A program made the position numbers and the translations under genes. Under the pieces are notes generated by a model. It made no database searches. It saw nothing but the letters and a program-made list of their open reading frames with translations, and had not been told where the DNA came from. Positions 57,056 to 64,000 of a DNA stretch of 64,000 bases are shown in pieces. The first letter of the stretch is position 1; the number at the start of each line of letters is the position of its first letter. The stretch covers positions 14,930 to 78,929 of the forward strand of contig CAZXKO010000068.1 of assembly GCA_964641665.1 (NCBI GenBank), given 5' to 3'. This DNA is from Gp1-AA133 sp964641665 (lineage in GTDB: Bacteria > Acidobacteriota > Terriglobia > Terriglobales > Acidobacteriaceae).

Positions 57056-57505
57056 ATGCAAACTGTCTTCGAGGCAGCGGGTGGCAACGAAGGACTGTGG
57101 CGTCTTGCTTACGCTTGGCATAAGCGGGTGATGGCCGACGACGTCGTGGCCCATGCGTTCAGCCATGGCTTCCACCCCCAGCATGTCGAGCGACTCGCCG
57201 CTTATTGGGCCGAGGCACTCGGTGGCCCGACTACGTATTCCGATTCCTATGGTGACGAAACCACGGTCGTGAAGATGCACAGCGGAAACGGGGAGCACGA
57301 TGAAATGAATCGCCGTGCAATTGCCTGCTTCGACCGGGCTCTGGCCGATGTGGGACTAGCCAACGACGATAGTTTGCGACAAGTGCTGCACGACTATTTC
57401 GCCTGGGCGACCACGACAACGATGTCCCACTACCACCAGTCCGCTGATGATGTGCCCCACGGCCTCAGCATCCCACACTGGTCATGGGACGGACTCCATG
57501 AGTAA
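57056..57505 (+). CDS. truncated haemoglobin (group II-like)
   Basis: 149 residues from the ATG at 57056; no strong ribosome site. The 2/2 globin pattern is visible: YAWHKRVMADDVVAHAF, HVERLAAYWAEALGGPTTYSD, and the proximal His about 75 in KMHSGNG. The Gly-Gly-Pro and Trp positions fit group II. It binds haem and oxygen or nitric oxide in the cytoplasm. It is an orphan gene next to relics; length is slightly above the family's ~130. Confidence 0.8.
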   Translation: MQTVFEAAGGNEGLWRLAYAWHKRVMADDVVAHAFSHGFHPQHVERLAAYWAEALGGPTTYSDSYGDETTVVKMHSGNGEHDEMNRRAIACFDRALADVGLANDDSLRQVLHDYFAWATTTTMSHYHQSADDVPHGLSIPHWSWDGLHE

Positions 57506-57563
57506 CACTCCACCGCCCAAATATTGAACGGTTCTCAAACGGCGGCGAAGTGGTCGCCATTCT

Positions 57564-58352
57564 TCAGCCCGCTTTCGCCTCAGCGTCGCGCTTTCGGAAG
57601 GCGGCTTCTCCAGCCTCAGACACCTCGACCCACTTCAGGTCAGGCGAGGCCTCCGCGTCGTAGTTGTCGTGCCAGTTCCACCACTTGTACGGCGGGGTCT
57701 GGGGATAACCCTCTGGCGAGTCCTCCCACGTCTCCTGACGGCCGAGCGGCGTGATGTCGAGGTAGCTCCAGGTGGTCCCCATTGCCTCGTCGCCGCGGCC
57801 GTTGATGAAGTATGTGCGGAACAGCCGCTCGCCGTTGCGGAAGAACACGTTGTGGCCGTGCCATTCATTGACGCGGAAGTCGGTGTCGAAGCTGTCGGTG
57901 ATGGTGTACCAGGGCATCTCCCAGCCCATTTGCGCCTTCAGGCGCGCGATGTCCGCCTGCGGCGCGCGTGAGGCGTAGGCGAGGGTGGTGTCGCGGGCGT
58001 TCAGATGGGCCAGGTGGGCGACCTGATCGGCGCCCAGGGAGCAGCCGCGGCAGGCGTGCTCGGGCCAGCCGAACACCCCGGGCTCGAAGAAGGCGCGATA
58101 AACGATCAACTGACGGCGGCCCTCGAACAAATCGAGCAGGCTTACCTTGCCCTTGGGTCCGTCGAACTCGTACTTCTTGTCCACTGCCAGCCAAGGCATC
58201 CGCCGGCGTTCGGCGGCCAGCGCGTCACGGGAGCGGGTCAATGCCTTCTCCTTCACGAGGAGCTGCTGGCGAGCAGCCTCCCACTCCTGCTGCGACACGA
58301 TCGGGGGTGTGTTCATCGCGAGATTCGGGTTCTCAATCGTTCTGGTCGACAT
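57564..58352 (-). CDS. DUF899 thioredoxin-like protein
   Basis: 262 residues from the ATG at 58352, with AAAGGA upstream. Family blocks: LFEGRRQLIVYRAFFEPG, HACRGCSLGADQVAHLAHLN with a C-x-x-C pair, MGWEMPWYTITDSFDTDF and NGRGDEAMGTTWSYLDITPLG. DUF899 belongs to the thioredoxin-like superfamily and its reaction is unknown. It overlaps the end of the small Cys protein gene by 20 bases and lies under the ECF promoter at 58551-58577. Confidence 0.88.
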   Translation of the reverse strand: MSTRTIENPNLAMNTPPIVSQQEWEAARQQLLVKEKALTRSRDALAAERRRMPWLAVDKKYEFDGPKGKVSLLDLFEGRRQLIVYRAFFEPGVFGWPEHACRGCSLGADQVAHLAHLNARDTTLAYASRAPQADIARLKAQMGWEMPWYTITDSFDTDFRVNEWHGHNVFFRNGERLFRTYFINGRGDEAMGTTWSYLDITPLGRQETWEDSPEGYPQTPPYKWWNWHDNYDAEASPDLKWVEVSEAGEAAFRKRDAEAKAG

Positions 58353-58497
58353 TTTGATTTTTCCTTTCATCTGAGTTCGGCAGGACTTCTCCTGTCCGGT
58401 TCTTGCCAGGTACTTTCACGGCCAACGCTGCCAGCCCGCCGGTGGAAACCGCGCCGGCAACGACTAATCCCATGGTTGCGAAACAGAATGGACACAT
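58333..58497 (-). CDS. 54-residue conserved-type small protein with C-x-x-C and membrane segment
   Basis: Starts MCPFCFATMGLVVAGAVSTG, with an excellent ribosome site (AAGGAGG) seven bases before the ATG. The N-terminal C-x-x-C is followed by a hydrophobic stretch of ~20 residues and a polar tail. The gene overlaps the DUF899 start, so translation is probably coupled. I recall short proteins of this type next to such genes in soil bacteria, but this was not checked. A redox or metal role is inference. Confidence 0.7.
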   Translation of the reverse strand: MCPFCFATMGLVVAGAVSTGGLAALAVKVPGKNRTGEVLPNSDERKNQNVDQND

Positions 58498-58550
58498 CGT
58501 GCACCTCCTTGTTGGCGAAGCGCTGCCTGTTAAGTCGCTTCTATAGGGGT

Positions 58551-58577
58551 GACGGGCAGGGAGTGTTGATTTCGACA
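58551..58577 (-). promoter_or_regulatory. ECF42-type promoter of the small protein/DUF899 pair
   Basis: Minus strand: TGTCGA (58577-58572), 17 bases, CGTC (58554-58551), followed by ACCCCTATAGA. TGTCGA with CGTC/CGAC is the promoter type reported for the ECF42 group. The spacer equals those at 59610 and 61311. Confidence 0.7.
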
Positions 58578-58579
58578 GA

Positions 58580-58655
58580 GAAAAAGAGGAAAAACAGGTC
58601 CCGCGCCTGGAGCAGGAACTGTGCAAAGCCGGATCTCGACTAGACCAACCAGGTC
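58580..58655 (-). pseudogene. 3'-end relic of a second ECF42 sigma gene
   Basis: The minus strand here matches the last ~60 bases of the sigma gene at 59654 and its trailer. Shared words include TTGGTCT, CGAG, CCGGC and ACAGTTCCTGCTCCA, then the TTTTCC and CTCTGTCGAAATC that lead into the promoter. The reading frame is broken and nothing further upstream is recognisable. Confidence 0.65.
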
Positions 58656-58815
58656 TACTGGGCGATGAATGCAATCATACTGCGCAGGCTCACCGCAGCG
58701 TCCGCGATCAATACCTACAGGATCGGCGCAGACGACCGCATCACCGCCCCAATATGATTCACCTGGTTTCTTAATCATGAGAAGCCCTTTCCCATCCGGT
58801 TATTCTCTCTTGACG

Positions 58816-59544
58816 TCAGGCAACTTTCGTTGCGATACCCGGCACGAAAGCTGCGAACTGACGCTCGAGCGCCTTGAGTACTCCAATGCGCCAGCCCTCC
58901 GCGATAGACAGGGACGCGGGGTCGGGAAAGATCTCCTCTTCGCCTTTTTCCAAGCCATCGAAGATGCCCTGCGCCGCGGACTCGGGCGAGGCCTTCGGTA
59001 TCTCGAAGCCGCGGTTCATATCTGTGTCAATGGGGCCGAGAACGACGGCATGGACGCTTACGCCTTGGCTGGCCAGAAGGGCCCTCAGTGACTGCGTCAT
59101 GTTGAACACGGCCGCCTTCGACATGGAGTAAGCAGGTATTACCGGCAAGGCAGCAAGCCCCGCCAATGACACATTGTTGACGATAGCTCCTTTGGAGCGT
59201 TTCAGCAGCGGCAAGAACGCGTGCGTTACTTTGAGCAAACCCAGGAAGTTGACCGCGAAGTGCCGTTCGATCACGTCGAGATTGCTCAGATCGTCATAGA
59301 TGGCGATGCCGGCGTTGTTGATCAGGACATCGAGATATTCGACTCTCTCGACTGCTTCCTGAATTTGCGCAGCATTGGTCACGTCCAAGGCCAGGGGCGT
59401 GACGCGCTTATCTAAGTGGGTCAAGGGCTGGCGCGTACCGGCATAGACCCGCTTCGCGCCTTTCCTCAAGGCTTCCTCGACCAGTGCCTGTCCGATACCG
59501 CGATTGGCCCCGGTCACCAGAACTGCTTTGTCTTTGATTGTCAT
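58816..59544 (-). CDS. short-chain dehydrogenase/reductase
   Basis: 242 residues with AGGAGGG upstream. Cofactor motif TGANRGIGQAL, then NNAGIAIYDD, active Ser in NNVSLAGLAA and YSMSK. A classical SDR of unknown substrate. Its start lies 66 bases below the ECF promoter at 59610-59636, so it is a likely target of the sigma factor encoded just upstream. Confidence 0.88.
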   Translation of the reverse strand: MTIKDKAVLVTGANRGIGQALVEEALRKGAKRVYAGTRQPLTHLDKRVTPLALDVTNAAQIQEAVERVEYLDVLINNAGIAIYDDLSNLDVIERHFAVNFLGLLKVTHAFLPLLKRSKGAIVNNVSLAGLAALPVIPAYSMSKAAVFNMTQSLRALLASQGVSVHAVVLGPIDTDMNRGFEIPKASPESAAQGIFDGLEKGEEEIFPDPASLSIAEGWRIGVLKALERQFAAFVPGIATKVA

Positions 59545-59609
59545 ATACCCTCCTATCGTTCATCTCTCGGGTGGCAAAAGCCTGATTGCTAAGCCGCCTC
59601 TATAGGGGT

Positions 59610-59636
59610 GACGGGTGAGGAGAGCCGATTTCGACA
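59610..59636 (-). promoter_or_regulatory. ECF42-type promoter of the SDR gene
   Basis: Minus strand: TGTCGA (59636-59631), 17 bases, CGTC (59613-59610), then ACCCCTATAGA as in the copy at 58551. It lies directly after the sigma gene stop. Confidence 0.7.
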
Positions 59637-59653
59637 GAGGAAAATAGGAAAAA

Positions 59654-60892
59654 TTAGCCCCGCCGTTGGAGCAGGAACTGTCTCACTGCCGGGTCCTCGG
59701 CGAGACCAATGGAGCGGTCGAAAGCATCTGCGGCCTCAGATGTTTTCCCTAGCCGTTGCAGCAGGTGAGCGCGAACCGCCCAGTAGGGCTGATAAGCGGA
59801 GACATCCTGCGGGTCAATCCCATCCAACACCGCCAGGCCCGCTTCAGGTCCCTTTGCTTCGGCTACCGCGGAGGCGTATGCAGTCTGTGTGCCGAGCGTC
59901 GGCGATATCCGGATCAGCTGTTCGTAGAACAGCATGATCGCAACCCACTCAGTCCGGCCGCTGCGCGCCCGCTCAGCGTGCACCGACTGGATCGCGGCTT
60001 CAAGTTGAAAGCGGCCGGCGCGACTATGCTTCGACGCCTCAACGAGATGACGTTCCGCTTCTTCGATTAGAGGAAGCGACCACTGCCTCGGGTCCTGCTC
60101 CGAGAGCGGAACGTAACGACCATCTGGCCCCCGCCGAGCTGGACGCCTGGCTTCGCAGTGGAGCATGAGAGCCAGCAAACCGCGAACCTCGGAGTCGCTG
60201 GACATCAACTCGAGAAGGACCCGAGCGAGCCAGATTGCTTCCTCGGCTAGATCCCGTCCGCGCTGGTCGACACCAATCATGTCATCCCAGCCGATCCCGA
60301 AGGCGGCATAAATCGCTTCCAGCACCGCGTCGAGGCGCGGCGGCAGTTCACGCTGTTGCGGGACTTCAAATTGAATACCTCCGTCACGGATCTTCGTTTT
60401 GGCACGCACCAGGCGCTGGCCCATCGTCGTTGGTGAAACCAGGAAGGCCTGGGCAATGCGCACGGCATCAAGGCCCAGAACGGTCTGGAGCATGAGCGGC
60501 GTGTGCATCGCTGGATCGATTGCCGGGTGGGCACATACGAATAGCAGTTTCAATCTTTCATCTGGGAACTCTGTCGATAAGGTCATGTTGAGCTCCTTGG
60601 ACTCCTCGCTGAGGAGCAGCAGAGTGGGCTCGCTTGCTTCGGCTACTAGCTGATGACGAATAAGGTCGATAATCGAGTGGCGAGCCGTCGTCAGCAGCCA
60701 GGCCTCTGGATTCCCTGGCACGCCGTCTCGCGGCCAAGTCGTGAGCGCTCGTACCAACGCATTACTGAGGGCGTCCTCCGCGCTGGCCACGTCACGCGTG
60801 TGCGAGGAAAGGTATGCCACCAGGCGCCCATAGGACTCGCGAGCCACCCGTTCGATGGTCCGATGAGTGCTCTCCTGACCGCTTCCACTCAT
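59654..60892 (-). CDS. ECF42-group sigma factor with C-terminal TPR-like domain
   Basis: 412 residues, about twice a normal ECF factor. Sigma region 2 spans about 15-85 (DVASAEDALSNALVRALTTW ... PEAWLLTTARHSIIDL). Region 4 spans about 130-180 (VLGLDAVRIAQAFLVSPTTM). A long helical extension follows with FYEQLIRISPTLGTQTAYAS and repeats of TPR type. This layout and the overlapping YCII partner define ECF42. The group has no anti-sigma factor; the C-terminal domain is thought to control activity. It overlaps the YCII gene by four bases (ATGA). Confidence 0.92.
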   Translation of the reverse strand: MSGSGQESTHRTIERVARESYGRLVAYLSSHTRDVASAEDALSNALVRALTTWPRDGVPGNPEAWLLTTARHSIIDLIRHQLVAEASEPTLLLLSEESKELNMTLSTEFPDERLKLLFVCAHPAIDPAMHTPLMLQTVLGLDAVRIAQAFLVSPTTMGQRLVRAKTKIRDGGIQFEVPQQRELPPRLDAVLEAIYAAFGIGWDDMIGVDQRGRDLAEEAIWLARVLLELMSSDSEVRGLLALMLHCEARRPARRGPDGRYVPLSEQDPRQWSLPLIEEAERHLVEASKHSRAGRFQLEAAIQSVHAERARSGRTEWVAIMLFYEQLIRISPTLGTQTAYASAVAEAKGPEAGLAVLDGIDPQDVSAYQPYWAVRAHLLQRLGKTSEAADAFDRSIGLAEDPAVRQFLLQRRG

Positions 60893-61257
60893 CCCGTGAC
60901 CCGGCGCAGGTATTCAGGTGAAACCGGACGGACCTCCACTGCACCGACCGAGGCGGCAGGACAGCGCGCAGCCCAATCGAGCGCCGCGTCAAGCGAGGGG
61001 AGTTCCAGGATCGTGAATCCTCCCAATTGCTCCTTGGTATCGGCGAAGGGGCCATCCTGTACGCGCCGCTTTCCGCCCTTAAGTCGCACCGTGGTCCCAG
61101 TCTCCGGCGCTTGAAGTGGATTGCCACCAACGTAGACGCCGGCTTCTACGAGCGCCTTGTAGTACGCCCGCCAAGCACCGAGGTAGGGATCGGATTCGTC
61201 GCTACTCCGTGCTGCAAAAGCTTCTGGTGATTCGAAGATCAGCAGTGCGAATTGCAT
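60889..61257 (-). CDS. YCII/DGPF-family protein, ECF42 partner
   Basis: 122 residues from the ATG at 61257, with AAAGGAG upstream. The name-giving motif DGPFADTKEQLGGFTI is present, along with AAARCP-like AARCPAASVGAVEVRP. DGPF proteins always accompany ECF42 sigma genes and resemble dimeric alpha-beta barrel enzymes. The function is not established. It is transcribed first, from the promoter at 61311. Confidence 0.92.
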   Translation of the reverse strand: MQFALLIFESPEAFAARSSDESDPYLGAWRAYYKALVEAGVYVGGNPLQAPETGTTVRLKGGKRRVQDGPFADTKEQLGGFTILELPSLDAALDWAARCPAASVGAVEVRPVSPEYLRRVTG

Positions 61258-61310
61258 CACCTTTTCTCCTTTGGGAACAATTGTGAGCGCCTTTGTGCTC
61301 CTGCATGTAT

Positions 61311-61337
61311 GACGCATGAGACGCAGCCTATTCGACA
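61311..61337 (-). promoter_or_regulatory. ECF42-type promoter of the YCII-sigma operon
   Basis: Minus strand: TGTCGA (61337-61332), 17 bases, CGTC (61314-61311). Same spacing as the other two sites, so the operon is probably autoregulated. The CCCCTATAGA trailer is not conserved here. Confidence 0.68.
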
Positions 61338-61360
61338 GATTCAGGAAATTTCGAAAAATT

Positions 61361-61546
61361 TCAAGCGGGCAGATGCGAATTGACGCACTCACCCCAAAGG
61401 ACTAGAGCCGGACAGGTGCGCTCGCTATTGAGGAACACCGTTCGAATGCGTTCGGTTCGGTACCCCGCGGCATAAAACGTTGGTTCCTGGGTCAGCGTGA
61501 GCGGTGGATTTGCCGTACCGATTGCAATGATTCTAGTATTACTCAC
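61361..61546 (-). pseudogene. N-terminal relic of a type III polyketide synthase
   Basis: 61 codons from a GTG: IIAIGTANPPLTLTQEPTFY then AAGYRTERIRTVFLNSERT. This is the typical N-terminus of bacterial chalcone-synthase-like enzymes (GTAxPP, then the YRSERI and NS blocks). It ends soon after, long before the catalytic Cys, and the last ~15 residues do not fit. Confidence 0.65.
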
Positions 61547-61702
61547 GTATAACTTTCACTTTCTCTTCAAAAGCTCTTCCTGAATCACGGAATCATGATT
61601 GCCACCAACCGAGGTCTGAGAACCGGTCTGACAAGAAGGAATGGGTAGTCCCACCAACTCGAATCACCTCTGCCCATCCAGTCTTGTCCGACCGATGTGG
61701 TG

Positions 61703-62010
61703 CTACTGCTCCGCTCCCATTTGATCCCCAACCGTGCGGTTAGCAGCTGACTCCTTCTCACGAGCTCCGGGAATCAGTTCGTAGCCTTCCGCGTCACCCA
61801 TGAACCAGACCTGAGCGGCGAACTGCTCGTTTCCGTAACGATGAAAAACCAGACGCTCGTGGCTCCCTGTCTTATTGGTTTCGACGGGCACCGCGAACAC
61901 GATTTGCCGAGCGCTTCCGTCTTCGGACCTAAACAGGAAAGCCCCGTCTCCGGGTGTTCTCAGAGTTCGCGCTGAACGAGCACGGTGCCGGTGCTTATAT
62001 TTGCCCCCCC
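61703..62010 (-). pseudogene. truncated conserved hypothetical exported protein
   Basis: The region from FLFRSEDGSARQIVFAVPVE to FHRYGNEQFAAQVWFMGDAE reads like a short beta-rich exported protein common in Acidobacteria. A frame running upstream to 62074 exists, but its first ~40 residues are basic and atypical, with no signal peptide, so the 5' part is lost or frameshifted. Function unknown. Confidence 0.5.
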
Positions 62011-62200
62011 GAGAGCGCGAAACGCCAGTATGGCAAACCATGGTTTCCGCTAGTCCTTGATTCGAATTTCGCAAGGGACGCTTCGCAGAATGGACACCAG
62101 ATATTGGAAATGCTGGGAGGCTAGAAGGTACGGTGACAGGGAGACGAGATCTTAGCTGTCTTAAGTTCTTGATTGTAAGTTGCTTACATCAAAGTGATGG

Positions 62201-62238
62201 TTAGGAAGGAGCGTTCTAACCGGCTGAACTACGCTCCC
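62201..62238 (-). other. 5' half of a tRNA gene (Arg-CCT-like)
   Basis: Minus strand: GGGAGCG, TA, a complete D arm (GTTC ... GAAC around AGCCGGTTA), then GCTCC and the loop TTCCTAA with a CCT anticodon. The 3' side of the anticodon stem, the T arm and the acceptor end are absent, and unrelated sequence follows. The break is at the anticodon loop. Confidence 0.5.
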
Positions 62239-62328
62239 GCTTGACGACTCCATGTGATTCGCTGCTTCCTTCGCTTCCCCTTTGTGCCACCCTGTTCCGA
62301 TAGGCACGTCTCAAGTTAGATGTGCCAT

Positions 62329-63564
62329 TTACGCCCACAGGCAGGAGATAGGTACCGCGAACATGCGCTCGCCGAAAGGCACCGTCTGCTCAGCGTCGTA
62401 GAGAACGACACCGAGTTTGAAATCCTTGCCGCTGGCAGCGGACAGCTTTCGAAGCCCCTTGAAATCGGCGGCAGTGACGGTTGCGGCCCCTTTGACCTTA
62501 ATACCAAGTACCTCTCCACCCTCACCTTCCACGATGATGTCTACTTCGTCCTGATCCTTATCTCGGTAGTGGTAAAGCCTGCACGTCTCGGCCAGCCAAT
62601 CCATCTGTTTCATGACCTCCGCAAAAGCGAAAGTCTCCAGCAGCGGGCCAAAGACCGATCGATCCTTACCGATTCGTTCCTCGGTGGTACCCAAGATCGC
62701 AGCCAGCAAACCCGAATCAAGAAAGTGCAGCTTGGGAGTCTTCACCAGTCGCTTGAGCCGATTGCGGAACCAAGGTTCTAGGCGACGAACCAAGAAGAGT
62801 TGCTCGAGAACGGCTACGTACTTTCTCGTCGTTTTGTCATCGAGACCAATTTGACCCCCGATCTGCGTGAAGTTGGTCAGTTGACCGGAGTGATGAGCAA
62901 GAACTTTAAGTAGGCGCGGCATCTGGTCCATCTTCTCTAGCTCGGCGATATCGCGCACGTCGCGCTGCACGATTGCGTTGACGTAACCGCGAGCCCACGC
63001 TCGGCGCCGTTGTCGATCGCTTCGTTGAATCATCTCTGGGTAACCGCCGGTGAACACTGCATCTACCAGATCGTCTCCAATCAAGCATTCGGTTGCTTTG
63101 GCGACTCTGCCCGCCATCGCTTTCTGCAAGAATGTAGGTTTCTTCTCTCCGATCTCAGCTCGTGAGAGCGGCAAAAGATTCACGACTTGCATTCGTCCAG
63201 CAAGGCTGTCGGAGACTCGGGGTAGGGTGAGCACGTTGGCGGAACCCGTCAGAAGGAAGCGGCCTGGGCGGCGGTCGACGTCGATGGTTTTCTTGATGGC
63301 ACGCAATAGATCTGGAGCGCGTTGCACTTCATCGACAATGGCTTGATCAAGTCCACGTACGAATCCGCTCGGATCGCCCCGAGCAGCTTCCAGCACTGTA
63401 TCGTCGTCCAAGGTGATGTACCGATGACTAGTAAATCCCCGTACCAGCGTAGTCTTGCCACACTGGCGCGGCCCGGTAACCATGACGGCGGGCGTATCGA
63501 TAAGGGCGGCCTTCACCTGATCGACGGAGAACCTAGGAAATAGCTTGGTGTTCGATTCGTCCAA
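62329..63564 (-). CDS. AAA ATPase with DUF4143 domain
   Basis: 411 residues from a TTG at 63564; TAG and TGA codons lie immediately upstream in frame, so no earlier start exists. Walker A is GPRQCGKTTL, Walker B region AIVDEVQRAPDLL, and sensor LLTGSANVL. The C-terminal DUF4143 domain includes a restriction-nuclease-like part (LYHYRDKDQDEVDIIVEGEG). These widespread proteins are of unknown function, with proposed links to mobile DNA or defence. The start codon sits inside a tandem repeat array. Confidence 0.88.
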   Translation of the reverse strand: MDESNTKLFPRFSVDQVKAALIDTPAVMVTGPRQCGKTTLVRGFTSHRYITLDDDTVLEAARGDPSGFVRGLDQAIVDEVQRAPDLLRAIKKTIDVDRRPGRFLLTGSANVLTLPRVSDSLAGRMQVVNLLPLSRAEIGEKKPTFLQKAMAGRVAKATECLIGDDLVDAVFTGGYPEMIQRSDRQRRRAWARGYVNAIVQRDVRDIAELEKMDQMPRLLKVLAHHSGQLTNFTQIGGQIGLDDKTTRKYVAVLEQLFLVRRLEPWFRNRLKRLVKTPKLHFLDSGLLAAILGTTEERIGKDRSVFGPLLETFAFAEVMKQMDWLAETCRLYHYRDKDQDEVDIIVEGEGGEVLGIKVKGAATVTAADFKGLRKLSAASGKDFKLGVVLYDAEQTVPFGERMFAVPISCLWA

Positions 63565-63670
63565 TTCGGATCACTACTCCGTCCATCCCGGATTATATTA
63601 ACGTCCATCTCGGATTATATCTACGTCCAGTTCGGCTTACAAGTCCGTCCAGACCGGATCCTACATCCTT
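63561..63670. repeat. five 22-bp imperfect tandem repeats
   Basis: Five consecutive units of exactly 22 bases, each starting CCA and having CGG at positions 7-9; units 1-4 end in CGT. Units 2 and 3 are nearly identical (CCATCCCGGATTATAT... and CCATCTCGGATTATAT...). On the minus strand each unit reads ACG-N-...-TATAATCCG-like-...-TGG, so units 2 and 3 contain a TATAAT box toward the ATPase gene. Confidence 0.8.
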
Positions 63671-63762
63671 TTGAACTTGCTCTACGCGCCGGTGTAGGAG
63701 ATGATCGGATGCAAAAGGTACATGGAAATTGCGGAATTGAACGCAATCGTGAGGAAGCGCAT

Positions 63763-64000
63763 ATGGACCTTAAGACTCTGCTCGATACCCCCCCATGGGA
63801 CTGGCCAGGAGATGCCGGGAGAACATTTTGGAGGATTCTGACTGATCCGCGATCCAAAGAATCCGACCGCCTGCTCGCCGCCGAACTGGCGGGCGATTTT
63901 ACGGTCATCAACGACGAATTGGCCGATACGTTAGTGACGATCGCAAGTAGTGCCGACGAACCAGAGCAACTACGCGCACGGGCGGCAATTTCCCTTGGGC
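63763..64000 (+). CDS. HEAT-repeat-like protein, partial at window edge
   Basis: At least 79 residues, running off the end; GAGGAA lies upstream of the ATG. It begins MDLKTLLDTPPWDWPGDAGR and continues with helical pairs such as RLLAAELAGDFTVINDELAD. This resembles the start of HEAT-repeat proteins in soil bacteria, which mediate protein contacts. Function unknown. Confidence 0.7.
   Translation, partial: MDLKTLLDTPPWDWPGDAGRTFWRILTDPRSKESDRLLAAELAGDFTVINDELADTLVTIASSADEPEQLRARAAISLG

Larger units (their letters stand above)
61258..62328. other. 1.07-kb stretch of relics without an intact gene
   Basis: Contains the YCII promoter, a polyketide synthase start, a truncated hypothetical gene and a tRNA 5' fragment, each listed separately. 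The rest shows nothing. Confidence 0.5.

Noticed and set aside
25499..62238. The two tRNA pieces as halves of one split tRNA gene
   Set aside because: The 5' acceptor strand GGGAGCG cannot pair with the 3' strand CCCCGCA, and the anticodons differ (CCT and CAT).
62041..62238. Group I intron in the tRNA-Arg(CCT) anticodon loop
   Set aside because: Such introns occur at this position, but no convincing conserved core or 3' exon follows in the next ~200 bases.
1..64000. CRISPR array, rRNA genes, complete prophage or plasmid functions
   Set aside because: No regularly spaced identical repeats with unique spacers, no rRNA sequence, and no phage or replication genes were found.

Overview
The window looks like chromosomal DNA from a soil acidobacterium of the Solibacter/Koribacter type. 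Supporting signs are the GC-rich coding with long false antisense frames, two very large Oar-like TonB-dependent receptors with an N-terminal carboxypeptidase-regulatory domain, paired FG-GAP/ASPIC-UnbV and TPR proteins, several Tat-exported sugar hydrolases, and an ECF42-type sigma locus with a DGPF/YCII protein. No plasmid, phage or CRISPR genes were seen. The taxonomic call is inference from gene content.

Region 1 (1-22.8 kb) holds two mirror-image sets of paralogues. FG-GAP protein, TPR protein, (alpha/alpha)6-type hydrolase and TonB receptor lie at 0-9.4 kb. TPR protein, FG-GAP protein, dipeptidyl peptidase IV and a second copy of the hydrolase lie at 10.2-18.3 kb. An FCD-type GntR regulator, the relic of a second one, a GH127 beta-L-arabinofuranosidase and a TlpA-like lipoprotein follow. 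The TonB receptor and the peptidase share an almost identical strong promoter (TTGACA-N16-TATACA), and a perfect TTGTATACAA palindrome precedes GH127, which suggests one regulon. A DUF885 protein sits at 23-24.8 kb.

Region 2 (24.8-51 kb) starts with a gene-poor stretch carrying the 3' half of an initiator-Met tRNA, a probable integration scar. A carbohydrate-use locus follows: DeoR regulator, Tat-exported glycosidase, sugar porter, two cupin phosphoglucose isomerases, ROK sugar kinase, GH31, esterase, DUF4185 protein, a frameshifted FAH-hydrolase relic, then a tight five-gene operon (SMP-30 lactonase, glucarate-dehydratase-like enzyme, GH38-like protein, SDR, mutarotase-like protein), a long type I phosphomannose isomerase and a second TonB receptor. 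The genes fit uptake and hydrolysis of an oligosaccharide, with both a phosphorylating route (ROK kinase, isomerases) and an oxidative non-phosphorylating route (SDR, lactonase, acid dehydratase). No SusD-like gene is present.

Region 3 (51-64 kb) is patchy and full of relics: an IS110-type transposase start, a PAS kinase piece, the tail of an ECF42 sigma gene, a type III polyketide synthase start, a tRNA 5' half. Intact genes are YceI, an L-serine dehydratase with a Tat signal, a porin, a truncated haemoglobin, DUF899, a 54-residue Cys-containing protein, an SDR, the ECF42 sigma factor with its YCII partner, and a DUF4143 ATPase preceded by five 22-bp tandem repeats. Three matched ECF promoters (TGTCGA-N17-CGTC) tie the sigma locus to the SDR and the small protein/DUF899 pair. 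A HEAT-repeat-like gene runs off the right edge.
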